Source: Geotalea sp. SG265 (GTDB taxonomy: Bacteria; Desulfobacterota; Desulfuromonadia; Geobacterales; Geobacteraceae). From it: a DNA stretch of 64,000 nt. The translations under genes were made by a program, and so were the position numbers. The first letter of the stretch is position 1; each line of letters opens with the position of its first letter. Positions 33,844 to 42,347 of the stretch are shown piece by piece. The notes under the pieces are model-generated. The model saw only the letters and a list, made by a program, of their open reading frames with translations. It had not been told where the DNA came from and did no database searches. The stretch lies in the NCBI RefSeq assembly GCF_022808985.1, contig NZ_JAKZFT010000003.1:124001-188000 (forward strand), written 5' to 3'.

Positions 33844-33863
33844 TGGATTGAAAGACCACCAAC

Positions 33864-33891
33864 AAAGGCCTGCTGCGAAGCGGGCCTTTTT
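33864..33891 (+). terminator. intrinsic terminator of nrdJ
   Basis: AAAGGCCTGCT-GCGA-AGCGGGCCTTT with one mismatch, running into TTTTT; it begins 20 bp after the stop. Confidence 0.85.
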
Positions 33892-33924
33892 GCTTTGTTA
33901 TTATCTGCATGACCAGGAGCTGCC

Positions 33925-34539
33925 TTGACAGTCAGACTTGCTGCATATTTTCTTATCGCCGCGGCACTTCTCACCGCTGTCCCTGCCTTGGGGGCACCCA
34001 TTGCACGCGGGGTGCTTTCGGAACTGAACCTGGCCAGGACCAATCCGAAAGGTTATGTTTCACATCTGGAACAGTTGCGCCGGAAGTTCCACGGTAAAAA
34101 TTACCGCCCTGACCGCCGCACCCAGGTAGTTACAATGGAAGGAACCAAGGCGGTGGACGAGGCCATACGCTTCCTTTCCCGCGTCAAGCCGCTCCCGCCG
34201 CTCAAATGGTCCGATGGGCTGGCGTCTGCAGCGTCAGATCTGGTGAAAGAGCAGGAAGAAACGGGCAGCACCGGTCACAACGCCAGGAGCGGAAACATGA
34301 AGGAACGGATCGAACGCCATGGCCGATGGTCCGGGAAAATCGGCGAGAACATAGGCTATGGCCCCGCAGAAGCGCGCCTGATTGTCATGCAGCTAATCAT
34401 CGACGATGGCGTGCCTGACCGGGGGCACCGGAAGAATATTTTTGACCGCAAATTCACCATGGTGGGAGCAGCCTGCGGTGAACACCCGGTTTTTCGATCC
34501 ATGTGTGCCATGGATTTTGCCGGCGATTTTTCAGAGTAG
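33925..34539 (+). CDS. secreted CAP-domain (SCP/PR1-like) protein
   Basis: A 204-residue exported protein. It begins at a TTG (33925) preceded by AGGAG with a 5-6 base gap. The signal peptide (RLAAYFLIAAALLTAVPALG) ends near residue 23. The CAP domain follows with LNLARTNPKGYVSHL, LKWSDGLASAASDLVKEQ, SGKIGENIGYG (the HxxxxGEN element) and GHRKNIF, so the cavity residues are conserved. Bacterial CAP proteins are extracellular and mostly of unknown role. Single gene. Confidence 0.87.
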   Translation: MTVRLAAYFLIAAALLTAVPALGAPIARGVLSELNLARTNPKGYVSHLEQLRRKFHGKNYRPDRRTQVVTMEGTKAVDEAIRFLSRVKPLPPLKWSDGLASAASDLVKEQEETGSTGHNARSGNMKERIERHGRWSGKIGENIGYGPAEARLIVMQLIIDDGVPDRGHRKNIFDRKFTMVGAACGEHPVFRSMCAMDFAGDFSE

Positions 34540-34667
34540 GGCTACAGTCAGTCATTTCTTAAAAGGTACTTAAGATTTTCCCTTTGGTGTCGAAAAGCTT
34601 TGGGTGTATACAGAGGTCAGCCTGATCCCGAAGGATTCGGCTATCATTTTCATCGGGAGGTAACGCA

Positions 34668-35120
34668 ATGAAAAAGACTGTCGTAGCAACGCTCTTCCTT
34701 CTCGTCACCGGCGTGGCTGCCGTGGCCCACGCAGGACTGGACGACTTCCTGTCCAGCCTCAACGTACAGGCCAGGGCTGACCTGGGGGCATTCAACGTCA
34801 AGCTGGGCGCCCAGTTCGGCGTGCCGGTCCCCCAGGTTGAGCAGATCGTCAGGACGGTAGCGGCTCCTGCCGACGCCTTCATGGTCCTGCAATTGGGCCA
34901 GATGGCCCATGCAAACCCGGATACGGTTCTCCAGACATATAAGGCCAAAAAGAGCAAAGGATGGGGCGTGATGGCCAAGGAACTGGGGATAAAACCCGGT
35001 TCACCCGAATTCCATGCCCTGAAGAGCGGCAATCTCTCCTTCACCGGTGCCCCCGGAGGTGGCGCTCCTGACCAGGGTAGAAGCCACGGCAAAGGTAAAG
35101 GTAGAGGTCACAACAAGTAG
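34668..35120 (+). CDS. small secreted protein with a basic glycine-rich tail, function unknown
   Basis: I do not recognise the family. The 150-residue product has a clear signal peptide (MKKTVVATLFLLVTGVAAVAHA), a helical central part (residues 23-125) containing ARADLGAFNVKLGAQFGVP, and a C-terminal tail rich in Gly, Lys and His (RSHGKGKGRGHNK). A GGGAGG ribosome-binding site lies 7 bases before the ATG. A 12-bp hairpin follows the stop, so it is a single transcription unit. Confidence 0.7.
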   Translation: MKKTVVATLFLLVTGVAAVAHAGLDDFLSSLNVQARADLGAFNVKLGAQFGVPVPQVEQIVRTVAAPADAFMVLQLGQMAHANPDTVLQTYKAKKSKGWGVMAKELGIKPGSPEFHALKSGNLSFTGAPGGGAPDQGRSHGKGKGRGHNK

Positions 35121-35131
35121 TGTCGCCAACA

Positions 35132-35162
35132 GGTGGGACCGGGCGCCATGCCCGGCCCCACC
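35132..35162 (+). terminator. GC-rich hairpin after the small secreted protein gene
   Basis: GGTGGG-A-CCGGGC pairs with GCCCGG-C-CCCACC across a 5-base loop, 12 paired bases. No T-run follows, so it may act as a weak terminator or an RNA-stabilising 3' structure. Confidence 0.55.
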
Positions 35163-35304
35163 GCATGACCCCGCCCTATAGATTCTTTCTCACCCCAAAT
35201 GCAAATTCAGCAGGAAAAAGAAGCTGCCGCCACGACCACTACCGTTGAATTCGGCAGCCGTTGTGCTACAATGCAGCGATCTTATGCGAAGGAGGAAGGT
35301 GATC

Positions 35305-35880
35305 ATGTCCATCAAAGGTACCCAAACGGAAAAGAACATCCTTACCGCTTTTTGCGGCGAAAGCCAGGCACGCAACCGTTACACCTACTTTGCATCCAAG
35401 GCGAAAAATGAAGGCTTCGTCCAGATTGCCGACATCTTCGAAGAAACGGCAAACCAGGAAAAAGAGCATGCAAAACGCCTCTTCAAGCTTCTGGAAGGGG
35501 GAGAGGTCCAGATAACGGCCGCGTTTCCTGCCGGGGTAATCGGCACCACCCTGGAAAACCTGGGAGAAGCGGCGGGGGGCGAAAATTACGAGCACACCCA
35601 GATGTATCCCGGCTTTGCCAAAGTGGCCCGGGAAGAGGGATTCCCCGAGATTGCCGACATTTTCATGGCCATTGCCGTTGCGGAAAAGCAGCACGAGAAG
35701 CGCTACCTGGCCCTGAAGGCGAACATCGCTAACAACACCGTCTTCAAAAAGGACCGTCCTGTGGTCTGGCGCTGCCGCAACTGCGGCTACATCCACGAAA
35801 ACGCCACCGACGCCCCCGACAAATGCCCAGCGTGCAATCATCCCCAGGCGCACTTCGAGCTTCTGGGTGAGAACTGGTAG
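35305..35880 (+). CDS. rubrerythrin
   Basis: A 191-residue non-heme iron peroxidase that removes hydrogen peroxide in anaerobes. The ferritin-like four-helix diiron domain has the ligands Glu19 ([10 protein letters not shown]), Glu52 and His55 (QEKEHAKR) and Glu127/His130 (AEKQHEKRY). The C-terminal rubredoxin-like domain has CRNCGY and CPACNH (Cys157, 160, 174, 177). I chose the ATG at 35305 ([11 protein letters not shown]), which follows GGAGG. The reductant (rubredoxin or NADH oxidoreductase) is not nearby. A GIY-YIG gene follows at 8 bp. Confidence 0.95.
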   Translation: MSIKGTQTEKNILTAFCGESQARNRYTYFASKAKNEGFVQIADIFEETANQEKEHAKRLFKLLEGGEVQITAAFPAGVIGTTLENLGEAAGGENYEHTQMYPGFAKVAREEGFPEIADIFMAIAVAEKQHEKRYLALKANIANNTVFKKDRPVVWRCRNCGYIHENATDAPDKCPACNHPQAHFELLGENW

Positions 35881-35888
35881 CCGTAGCA

Positions 35889-36182
35889 GTGGACACTGGC
35901 ACCACTCAGTGGCATGTCTATGTGATCCAATGTTCGGACAGCTCCTTCTATACCGGAATTACCACCGATGTGGAACGAAGATTCGCCGATCATGCAGGAA
36001 AACGGGGGGCGAAGTATTTCCGCCTTCATACCCCCGAGAAACTGGTTTATGTGGAGTCGGGGCATTCCAGAAGCAGCGCCGGCAAAAGAGAAATTGAAAT
36101 CAAGCGCCTGACGCGGGCCGAGAAAATCCGGTTAATCCTGCAGCAGCCCCCTCTTACCATGAGGTTCTGCAATAAGGGTTGA
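35889..36182 (+). CDS. GIY-YIG nuclease-superfamily protein (YhbQ-like)
   Basis: A 97-residue UPF0213-type protein. The GIY-YIG core reads WHVYVIQCSDSSFYTGITTDVERRFADH, with a catalytic-type arginine in ERRF, and a C-terminal half (KREIEIKRLTRAEKIRLI) typical of YhbQ. These small proteins are thought to act on DNA ends or flaps. The GTG start at 35889 has only a weak ribosome-binding site and lies 8 bp after rubrerythrin, so it is probably co-transcribed and coupled. Confidence 0.85.
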   Translation: MDTGTTQWHVYVIQCSDSSFYTGITTDVERRFADHAGKRGAKYFRLHTPEKLVYVESGHSRSSAGKREIEIKRLTRAEKIRLILQQPPLTMRFCNKG

Positions 36183-36214
36183 CACGTCCGGACTGTTTTT
36201 TCGTGGAGGACACC

Positions 36215-37357
36215 ATGGGCATCACACTTTTGGACATGCTGCTCAACGCCGGAATCATCAATAGGGACCAGTTCGAAGAAGCCCTGAAAAACCGCGTTCT
36301 CTATGGCGGAAAGATCGGCACCAGCCTCATTGAGCTGGGCTATGTCAAAGAAGATGACCTCGCCCGGTTCCTGGGCAAGAAACTGGCGGTCCCCTATGTT
36401 GGTGCCGAGCGGCTGCTTAACATCCCATCCGAAACCATCGCCCTGATACCGAAGGAACTGGCCCTGCGGTACGGCGTCATCCCCATCCACCGTGACAAGA
36501 AACGCCTGTACATGGTCATGTCCGATCCGGCCGACCTAAAAGCCATCGACGACATCTCCTTCATGACCGGCTACATCATCAATCCGGTTGCGGCTCCAGA
36601 GGTTCGCCTGGTTCAGGCACTGGGTAAATACTACAACTATGAGGTGGACCAGCGCTATCAACATATTTTGCAAAGGATCGAGCAGGAGAAGTCGGCCGAA
36701 AAGCCTCAATCCAAGCCGTTGGCAGAGCCGGCTGCTGCTCCGGCCATGGAACATAAACCTGTGGCGCCCCCCGAGCCTGCCGCAAAGACCGCTCTCTCTC
36801 TAACTGGGGAAGAGCATCTGGAGGAAGTTGAAATTGTCGACAGCGAGGAGTTGGTGCGGCGGGTGGGCCATTACTCCATCGACCTGGTTTCACAGACCCT
36901 GGCCAAGGTTGATGACCGTGAAGAAATTGCCGATATCCTGGTGGGATACCTGAGCCAGGAGTTCAGGCGAGTTGCTCTGTTCGTCATCAGGGGGGACGCG
37001 GCCTTCGGCTGGAGAGGCGTCCACCGGGGCCAGGAAATCCATGACTTCGGCAAGTTGGTAGTCCCCTTCATGGGACAGTCGGTGCTGAAAACGGTGACCG
37101 ATGGTATGGCCTATTACCTGGGCTCCATCCCCGAAACCGCCGAGAACATGATAATGATCAACGGCATGGGAGGCGACAGACCCGCTGCCGCCCTGATGCT
37201 CCCCCTGATCGTCTCCGGTCGTGTAGTCATGGTCCTCTATGTGGATGGGGGAGAGACCGATCTGGGTGAAAAGTTCGTCGAACTGCACCGGCTTCTGGCC
37301 AAGGCCGTGCTCGCCTTCGAGATCCTCATCTTCAGGGAGAAGATCCTCATGCTGTGA
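36215..37357 (+). CDS. MshEN-type c-di-GMP-binding domain with a GAF-like C-terminus
   Basis: About 380 residues, no ATPase domain. Residues 1-145 match the type II secretion GspE/MshE N-terminal (MshEN) domain: MLLNAGIINRDQFEEALKN, GTSLIELGYV, LARFLGKKLAVPYV, LALRYGVIPI and MSDPADLKAIDDI. MshEN domains of this type bind cyclic di-GMP through two RLGxxL-type motifs; here they are only approximate. A Pro/Ala-rich linker (about 160-195) leads to a GAF-like region (about 205-375). It is likely a receptor or adaptor for pili, motility or secretion. GGAGG precedes the ATG. Confidence 0.8.
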   Translation: MGITLLDMLLNAGIINRDQFEEALKNRVLYGGKIGTSLIELGYVKEDDLARFLGKKLAVPYVGAERLLNIPSETIALIPKELALRYGVIPIHRDKKRLYMVMSDPADLKAIDDISFMTGYIINPVAAPEVRLVQALGKYYNYEVDQRYQHILQRIEQEKSAEKPQSKPLAEPAAAPAMEHKPVAPPEPAAKTALSLTGEEHLEEVEIVDSEELVRRVGHYSIDLVSQTLAKVDDREEIADILVGYLSQEFRRVALFVIRGDAAFGWRGVHRGQEIHDFGKLVVPFMGQSVLKTVTDGMAYYLGSIPETAENMIMINGMGGDRPAAALMLPLIVSGRVVMVLYVDGGETDLGEKFVELHRLLAKAVLAFEILIFREKILML

Positions 37358-37381
37358 GGCAGGAGTTCTCCAGTCCTGCAC

Positions 37382-38188
37382 TCAATCCACGCTGACCATC
37401 TCCATCGACGCTTTCCCCCGTTTTACCCTGACCACCACAAAGTGATACACCGGCTCACCCGGGAAACGGAGCCTGACGAGCGGCGCACCCGCTCCGCCGG
37501 AAATGATATGGGGAATGCCGTTGATCTCTTCCCTGGCATAGAGATGGACATGGGCGAAGAAGATCCCGTCAATACCGCTGCCGGCTATTAGCTTCTCCAG
37601 TTCCGCAGCACCTTTGCTGAAGGTATGCCAATCCCACTTGCTCGTTTTCGGCGGCACATGCATGGCGAGGAAGGTAGTGGCCAGCTTTCCCTGCAGCTGC
37701 TCCTGCAGGTAATCGAACTCCCCTTTCTGCAGCTGATAGTTGGAATTATCAAGGGCGATGACCTTCAACCCTAGCCTCTTGCTTTCCAGGGTAAAGTGCA
37801 GCGGCCCTATTCTGTTGAGGAAGACCTCCATGTTTTCGTGATTGCCCGGCACGACAAAAACCGGTACACCGGGAGCAGTTTTAAGAAGCAGGGAAAGAAA
37901 CTGTTCCGTCGCCTTGATGCTCCCCGTGCTGGAATAATCCCCCAGGTGCAGGATGAAAAGCGGCTGATATGCCGCCGCCTTGGCCAGCACTTTCCTGAAG
38001 ACGGCATCGTTGTCCCGGCTGTCGCCGAGGACAACGAAGGTATAGTCGTCGGCGGAAGCTTTTTTCAGGCGCGTCTCCAGCTCGGCAGCGGATCGTTCAA
38101 AAAGCGAGGCGGCACCGGCATGGCTGAAGGCTGAAAGCACAAGTGTCAGCAGCAGTAGTACGGTCAAAAGCGTTTTTTGTCGTCCCAT
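37382..38188 (-). CDS. exported calcineurin-like metallophosphoesterase
   Basis: A 268-residue protein with a signal peptide (KTLLTVLLLLTLVLSAFSHAGA) and a calcineurin-like phosphoesterase domain. The metal-binding motifs are GDSRDN, LHLGDYS, GNHENM and FAHVHLYARE, so the active site looks complete. Substrates in this family range from phosphodiesters to nucleotides and cannot be told apart here. I chose the ATG at 38188 (MGRQKTLL), with GGAG 6 bases upstream; an upstream GTG and ATG are also in frame. It is convergent with the MshEN gene and divergent from pepF. Confidence 0.85.
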   Translation of the reverse strand: MGRQKTLLTVLLLLTLVLSAFSHAGAASLFERSAAELETRLKKASADDYTFVVLGDSRDNDAVFRKVLAKAAAYQPLFILHLGDYSSTGSIKATEQFLSLLLKTAPGVPVFVVPGNHENMEVFLNRIGPLHFTLESKRLGLKVIALDNSNYQLQKGEFDYLQEQLQGKLATTFLAMHVPPKTSKWDWHTFSKGAAELEKLIAGSGIDGIFFAHVHLYAREEINGIPHIISGGAGAPLVRLRFPGEPVYHFVVVRVKRGKASMEMVSVD

Positions 38189-38247
38189 TATCATCTCCAC
38201 GTTATTTTTTTATTGCCGCATCTGGCGCATTCGCTGCGGCTGCTTTC

Positions 38248-38276
38248 TTGACAGCCCCCCCCCCATGCACTACCAT
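38248..38276 (+). promoter_or_regulatory. pepF promoter with a C10 tract in its spacer
   Basis: TTGACA at 38248-38253 is a perfect -35 hexamer; TACCAT (38271-38276) is a four-of-six -10. The 17-base spacer contains ten consecutive C residues (38255-38264). A gain or loss of C would move the spacing to 18 or 16. Confidence 0.55.
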
Positions 38277-38327
38277 CCAATTGAACCTGTCCGAACAGGA
38301 ATCAATCCCCCTCTACCGGAGAAACCC

Positions 38328-40112
38328 ATGGAAAACAAGAATGCTGATGCTTTGGTATGGAATACGACTCTCCTTTATCCCGGACCCGGCTCTGCTGAAT
38401 TGGAAGCCGATTTCCAACGAGCAATTGCTGAAGCCGCTGCATTCAGGGAGCGCTATCGCGGCAAGGTGGCCAGACTGGATGTGGCAGATTTGCTGCAGGC
38501 CCTGAAACATTACGAGGCACTGGAAGAGCTGGTCGTCAAGCCGCAGCTCTATGCCCATCTGCTCTTTGCCGCCGATTCGGAAGACGAAACCAACAAGCGC
38601 CTCTCCCAGAAAGCAGCGGAATTCGGCAATCAAATGAGCCGGGAAATTCTCTTCTTCGACCTGGAGCTGATCCAAATGGACGAGTCTGCTTTTGCAGTGT
38701 ATGCAGCTGATGGGCGATTGGCCGAGTACAGACACTATCTGGAAAGCCAGCGTAAATTCCGCCCCCACATGCTGCCGGAGCGGGAGGAGGCCCTGCTCAA
38801 GCAAAAAAGCCTCACCGGCGCCGAAGCCTTTTCCCGCCTCTTTGATGAAGTATCGGCCTCATTCAAATATACGATGGAGCTTGACGGTGAAGAACAGGAA
38901 TTCACGGGTGAGGAATTGCTCGGCCTGCTGCATCATCCCCAGGCAGCCGTGAGGGAACGGGCCTTTACCGTCTTTCTCAGGCGCCATGAAGAAAACGCCA
39001 TCGTCTTTTCATCGGTCTTCAACACGATTGCCCTCGACCATGGCCAGGACCGGGAGCTGCGCAGCTATCGCCATCCCATGGAGCCAACCAACCTGGGCAA
39101 CGAGATTCCGGCGGAGGTAGTGGAGCGTTTGATGGCCGTCTCTGAGGCTAACTATCCGCTGGCCCAGGACTACTTCCGCATCAAGGCAAAACTGCTGAAG
39201 ATTGACCGCCTGAAAAATACCGATGTCTATGCACCAATCGGAGAGACCGGCAGGAAATATGCCATGGAAGAGGCGCGCGATCTGGCACTGGCGGCATATG
39301 GGCGCTTTGCCCCCGATTTCCGGGAGATTGCCGCGGGATTTTTCCGCGAAGGGAGGGTCGATGCAATGCCACGGACAGGAAAAAGCGGCGGTGCCTTCTG
39401 CATGGGGATGACCCCCTCCCTTCCCCCGTACGTGCTTCTCAACTTCACCGGCAACCTCCGGGATGTGGCTACCATTGTCCATGAACTGGGGCACGGCATC
39501 CATTTCACCCTGGCCCAGCGCCAGATCATGGTCAATTACCACGCCCCGCTCCCCCTGGCGGAAACGGCGTCCGTCTTCGGCGAAATGCTGCTCACCCGGC
39601 ATCTGCTGGAGAAGGAAAGCGACCCACAGGTGAAGATTGCCCTGCTCTGTGCCCAGATCGAGGACATTATCGCCACCACCTTCCGCCAGAATGTCCTCAC
39701 CCGTTTTGAGGAACGGATGCATCTGGAGCGGCAGGAGGGGCTCCTGACAGCTACACGGCTCTGTGAGCTCTGGTGGGAGGAAAATACCCGGCTCTACGGC
39801 GATGCGGTGGAAATGATCGAGCCCTACCGCTGGGGGTGGAGCTATATTTCCCACTTCATCCACGCCCGTTTCTACTGCTACTCCTACACCTTTGCCGAAC
39901 TCCTGGTTCTCTCCCTCTACCGCAGGTATCTGGAGCAAGGAGAGGCTTTCATCCCCGTCTATCGGGAGATCCTCGCCAGCGGCGGCTCGAAATCGCCGGC
40001 GGACACCGTCAGATCGGCCGGCATCGACCTGGCTGCCCCCGATTTCTGGCAGAGCGGCTACGATGTCCTGCGCGACCTGCTGGAGAATCTGAAATCGCTG
40101 ATTATATCCTGA
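38328..40112 (+). CDS. pepF: M3-family oligoendopeptidase F
   Basis: Cytoplasmic zinc metallopeptidase of the thimet oligopeptidase/PepF family; 594 residues, the usual length. The zinc motif HELGHGIH is near residue 385, with the downstream glutamate in ETASVFGEM. An N-terminal helical region (SLTGAEAFSRLFDEV…) covers residues 1-200, as in PepF. I chose MENKNADALVWN at 38328, with GGAG 7 bases upstream; a longer frame starts inside the promoter. Its 3' end overlaps the convergent DUF815 gene by 11 bp. A promoter with a C10 spacer may control it. Confidence 0.93.
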   Translation: MENKNADALVWNTTLLYPGPGSAELEADFQRAIAEAAAFRERYRGKVARLDVADLLQALKHYEALEELVVKPQLYAHLLFAADSEDETNKRLSQKAAEFGNQMSREILFFDLELIQMDESAFAVYAADGRLAEYRHYLESQRKFRPHMLPEREEALLKQKSLTGAEAFSRLFDEVSASFKYTMELDGEEQEFTGEELLGLLHHPQAAVRERAFTVFLRRHEENAIVFSSVFNTIALDHGQDRELRSYRHPMEPTNLGNEIPAEVVERLMAVSEANYPLAQDYFRIKAKLLKIDRLKNTDVYAPIGETGRKYAMEEARDLALAAYGRFAPDFREIAAGFFREGRVDAMPRTGKSGGAFCMGMTPSLPPYVLLNFTGNLRDVATIVHELGHGIHFTLAQRQIMVNYHAPLPLAETASVFGEMLLTRHLLEKESDPQVKIALLCAQIEDIIATTFRQNVLTRFEERMHLERQEGLLTATRLCELWWEENTRLYGDAVEMIEPYRWGWSYISHFIHARFYCYSYTFAELLVLSLYRRYLEQGEAFIPVYREILASGGSKSPADTVRSAGIDLAAPDFWQSGYDVLRDLLENLKSLIIS

Positions 40113-40974
40113 TCTTCAGCCTGCCCGACAGGTCATCGATGAACTGTCGGGCAGAACGCCCCGAGCGCTGTCCTTTGGACATTGCCCAACGCAATGCCTC
40201 CCGGTGCAATTCATCCTGCTCCATCCCTATCCCCCTCCGCGCAGCATAGTGCTCGACGATGGCCAGATAGGTTTGCTGGTTGAATGGGTAAAAACCCAGG
40301 GTTATGCCGAAGCGGTCGGCCAGGGAAAGCTTGTCCGATACGGCCTCCTCCGGGTGTATCTCCATGTTCAGGTTGTCTTCCATCCGTTCCGGCATCAGGT
40401 GGCGCCGGTTCGAGGTGGCGTAGATGAGCATGTTGGCGGGATGCTCCTCGATTCCCCCGTCGAGGAGGGTTTTCAGTTCCTGGTAGGAAGCGTCCCCCTC
40501 GGCAAAGGAAAGATCGTCGCAGAAAAGAATGAAACGGTAGGGAAGTGTGCGGATCAGGTTGATGATGGCCGGCAGACAGAGCAGATCGCCGCGCTGGATC
40601 TCGACCAGGCGCAATCCCTGCCCGCCATATGGCTTCAACAGGCCTTTGACGCATGACGACTTGCCGGTCCCCCGGTCCCCCCAGAGCAGAACATTATTGG
40701 CGGGATAACCGGCGACGAACTGGGCCGTATTTCTCACCAGTTCCCGGATAACCGGATCTATCCCCACCAGGTCTTCCAGATCGGCCAGATGGGGATTGGC
40801 AACGGCGACCAACCGGCCGCCGCTGCCGTTTCTCTGCCAGCGAAAGGCATGGTAACGGTGGAAAAGCTCGGGCTCATGCACGGTCGGGGGATCGAACCGG
40901 TCGATCAAACCTTCAACCCGCGTCAGCAGGTTTTCCAGCCGTACTGCCACCCCCCTCCATTTTTCTTCAGTCAC
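40102..40974 (-). CDS. DUF815-family AAA ATPase
   Basis: A 290-residue P-loop ATPase of the DUF815 family, uncharacterised. Walker A is GDRGTGKSS near residues 99-107; Walker B is FILFCDDLSF; a sensor region is ATSNRRHLMPERM, and EEAVSDKLSLADRFGI lies further on. A preceding region (LVGIDPVIRELVRNT) matches the usual N-terminus. The GTG start at 40974 overlaps the end of the M48 gene (GTGA), so it is the last gene of the long minus-strand operon from 47.5 kb. It has been proposed as an orphan member of a chaperone-type AAA group; its partner is unknown. Confidence 0.87.
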   Translation of the reverse strand: MTEEKWRGVAVRLENLLTRVEGLIDRFDPPTVHEPELFHRYHAFRWQRNGSGGRLVAVANPHLADLEDLVGIDPVIRELVRNTAQFVAGYPANNVLLWGDRGTGKSSCVKGLLKPYGGQGLRLVEIQRGDLLCLPAIINLIRTLPYRFILFCDDLSFAEGDASYQELKTLLDGGIEEHPANMLIYATSNRRHLMPERMEDNLNMEIHPEEAVSDKLSLADRFGITLGFYPFNQQTYLAIVEHYAARRGIGMEQDELHREALRWAMSKGQRSGRSARQFIDDLSGRLKIRI

Positions 40975-41777
40975 AGTTTCTGCACCTTCGCCTTTATCTT
41001 CGTGAATTCGGACTCAGTCGGCGAAGGCTGATAGGACTTGGGGGGAAGCTTGGCGATTTCCGCATCGACGCTTTGGATGCGCTCCGAAGTCAGTGGATGA
41101 GAGGAGAGAAACTTGGTCAGTTTGCCCGGTTCCTGTTGGCTCTCCGCCTGGAGCTTTTTGAAGAATTTCTCCATGCCGACAGGGTTGTAACCAGCATTGT
41201 ACATGGTTTTAACCCCCAGGTAATCTGCCTGACTCTCCATGCCGCGGCTGTAATACAATGATCCCGCCTTGCCGAAGACCTGGGAAGCAAGCTGGGCCAG
41301 CATGTTGGGGTTCTGGCCGAGCACCAGCTGGAGCAACAGTGAATAACCGTACTGCTGGGTCAGTTGCCTGGTGGAGTGGCGCGCCACCACATGATTGATC
41401 TCATGGGCCATGACAGCCGCCAGTTCGTCCTCATTGTCGGCAGCCTTGATGAGACCGGTATTGACATAGGTATGCCCCCCCGGAATGGCGAAGGCATTGA
41501 TACTGTCATCCTTCACCACCTTGAAGGTGTATGGAAATTCCACCTTCTCCACGCCGGTCAGAAGCTTTTGTCCCACCCTGTTTATGTATGCCTGGACCTC
41601 CGGGTCGTTCACCACCTTCTGCTCCTTCTCAATCTCGGCAGCAAACTTGTCCCCCAGCTGTTTTTCTTCATCCACGGAAATGAGGTTGAAACCGCCGACC
41701 TTCTCAGGATTGATGGCACAGCCGCTCCCCAGGCACATGAGCAGCAGCGACAGAAAAACGATGCGAAAGCTCTTCAT
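40971..41777 (-). CDS. M48-family lipoprotein metalloprotease (BepA/LoiP-like)
   Basis: A 268-residue periplasmic zinc protease. The signal peptide ends in the lipobox LGSGC (Cys20), so it is membrane-anchored. The zinc motif HEINH is at residues 125-129 with the third ligand glutamate in GMESQADYLG. The C-terminal SHPLTSERIQ is typical of M48 proteins. Family members such as BepA and LoiP degrade or fold outer-membrane proteins. It overlaps the DUF815 gene by 4 bases and follows the hypothetical gene by 22 bp. Confidence 0.9.
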   Translation of the reverse strand: MKSFRIVFLSLLLMCLGSGCAINPEKVGGFNLISVDEEKQLGDKFAAEIEKEQKVVNDPEVQAYINRVGQKLLTGVEKVEFPYTFKVVKDDSINAFAIPGGHTYVNTGLIKAADNEDELAAVMAHEINHVVARHSTRQLTQQYGYSLLLQLVLGQNPNMLAQLASQVFGKAGSLYYSRGMESQADYLGVKTMYNAGYNPVGMEKFFKKLQAESQQEPGKLTKFLSSHPLTSERIQSVDAEIAKLPPKSYQPSPTESEFTKIKAKVQKL

Positions 41778-41799
41778 GACCTGTACCCTCCCCTCGCTA

Positions 41800-42321
41800 T
41801 TAATGTGGTTGGTCCCTCAGGGAACACTGCCGCTCCCATTCTCCATACCCGTCCCCCTGGATATCCCAGAACGAATCGATGCGGCTCGCGTAAAAGTCCC
41901 GCTCGTCGCACTCCCGCTCCATGGTCTGCAGGTAATGGAGGGAGATCAGCCCATGTCCGTGCAGAAAACGGTAAAAGGCCCGTATCCCTTGTAAATGACG
42001 CTCAATTTCGGCAGCATCGGGTTCAAGGGTATTGACGATGTACCAGTTCCCGGCAAACTGCCTGATAATGCCGGGACGCTCGCTGAAGATGTTCATTTGT
42101 TTGATGGAAAGGACGAAGTCGCGGATGAAATAATCGGCTGAGGAAGCAAGGGCTGTCGCTTCTGCCGCAGGAACTCCCTGGGCACAGGTTTCTTCATAAA
42201 AGCGGAGCAGGAGATCCTTGCATAATCCGTCAATGCGCAGTTCATCCTCCAGTGTGCCGGGATCGAAGTCGTTTTTATCCAGTCGAAGAGTTTCAAAATC
42301 CTCATCGCAGCGCTCTGCCAT
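41800..42321 (-). CDS. hypothetical soluble protein in the ABC-TPR-M48 operon
   Basis: I do not recognise the family. The 173-residue acidic protein has no signal peptide or membrane segment. It appears mainly alpha-helical (LCKDLLLRFYEETCAQ, AEATALASSADYFIRDFVLSI, EIERHLQGIRAFYRFLHGHGL). It lies 26 bp after the OppC-like gene and 22 bp before the M48 gene, so it is co-transcribed. A role cannot be assigned. Confidence 0.7.
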   Translation of the reverse strand: MAERCDEDFETLRLDKNDFDPGTLEDELRIDGLCKDLLLRFYEETCAQGVPAAEATALASSADYFIRDFVLSIKQMNIFSERPGIIRQFAGNWYIVNTLEPDAAEIERHLQGIRAFYRFLHGHGLISLHYLQTMERECDERDFYASRIDSFWDIQGDGYGEWERQCSLRDQPH

Positions 42322-42347
42322 GGCAGCACCTCATTGTTTTTATTTAA

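Noticed and set aside
34540-34667. GEMM (cyclic dinucleotide) riboswitch before the small secreted protein
   Set aside because: The gap lacks the conserved GEMM core and has only a short CCGAA-N3-TTCGG hairpin; there is no evidence for an aptamer.
39009-39938. 309-residue open frame on the minus strand
   Set aside because: Antisense to pepF, which has a full M3 peptidase motif set. The frame has no recognisable domain.
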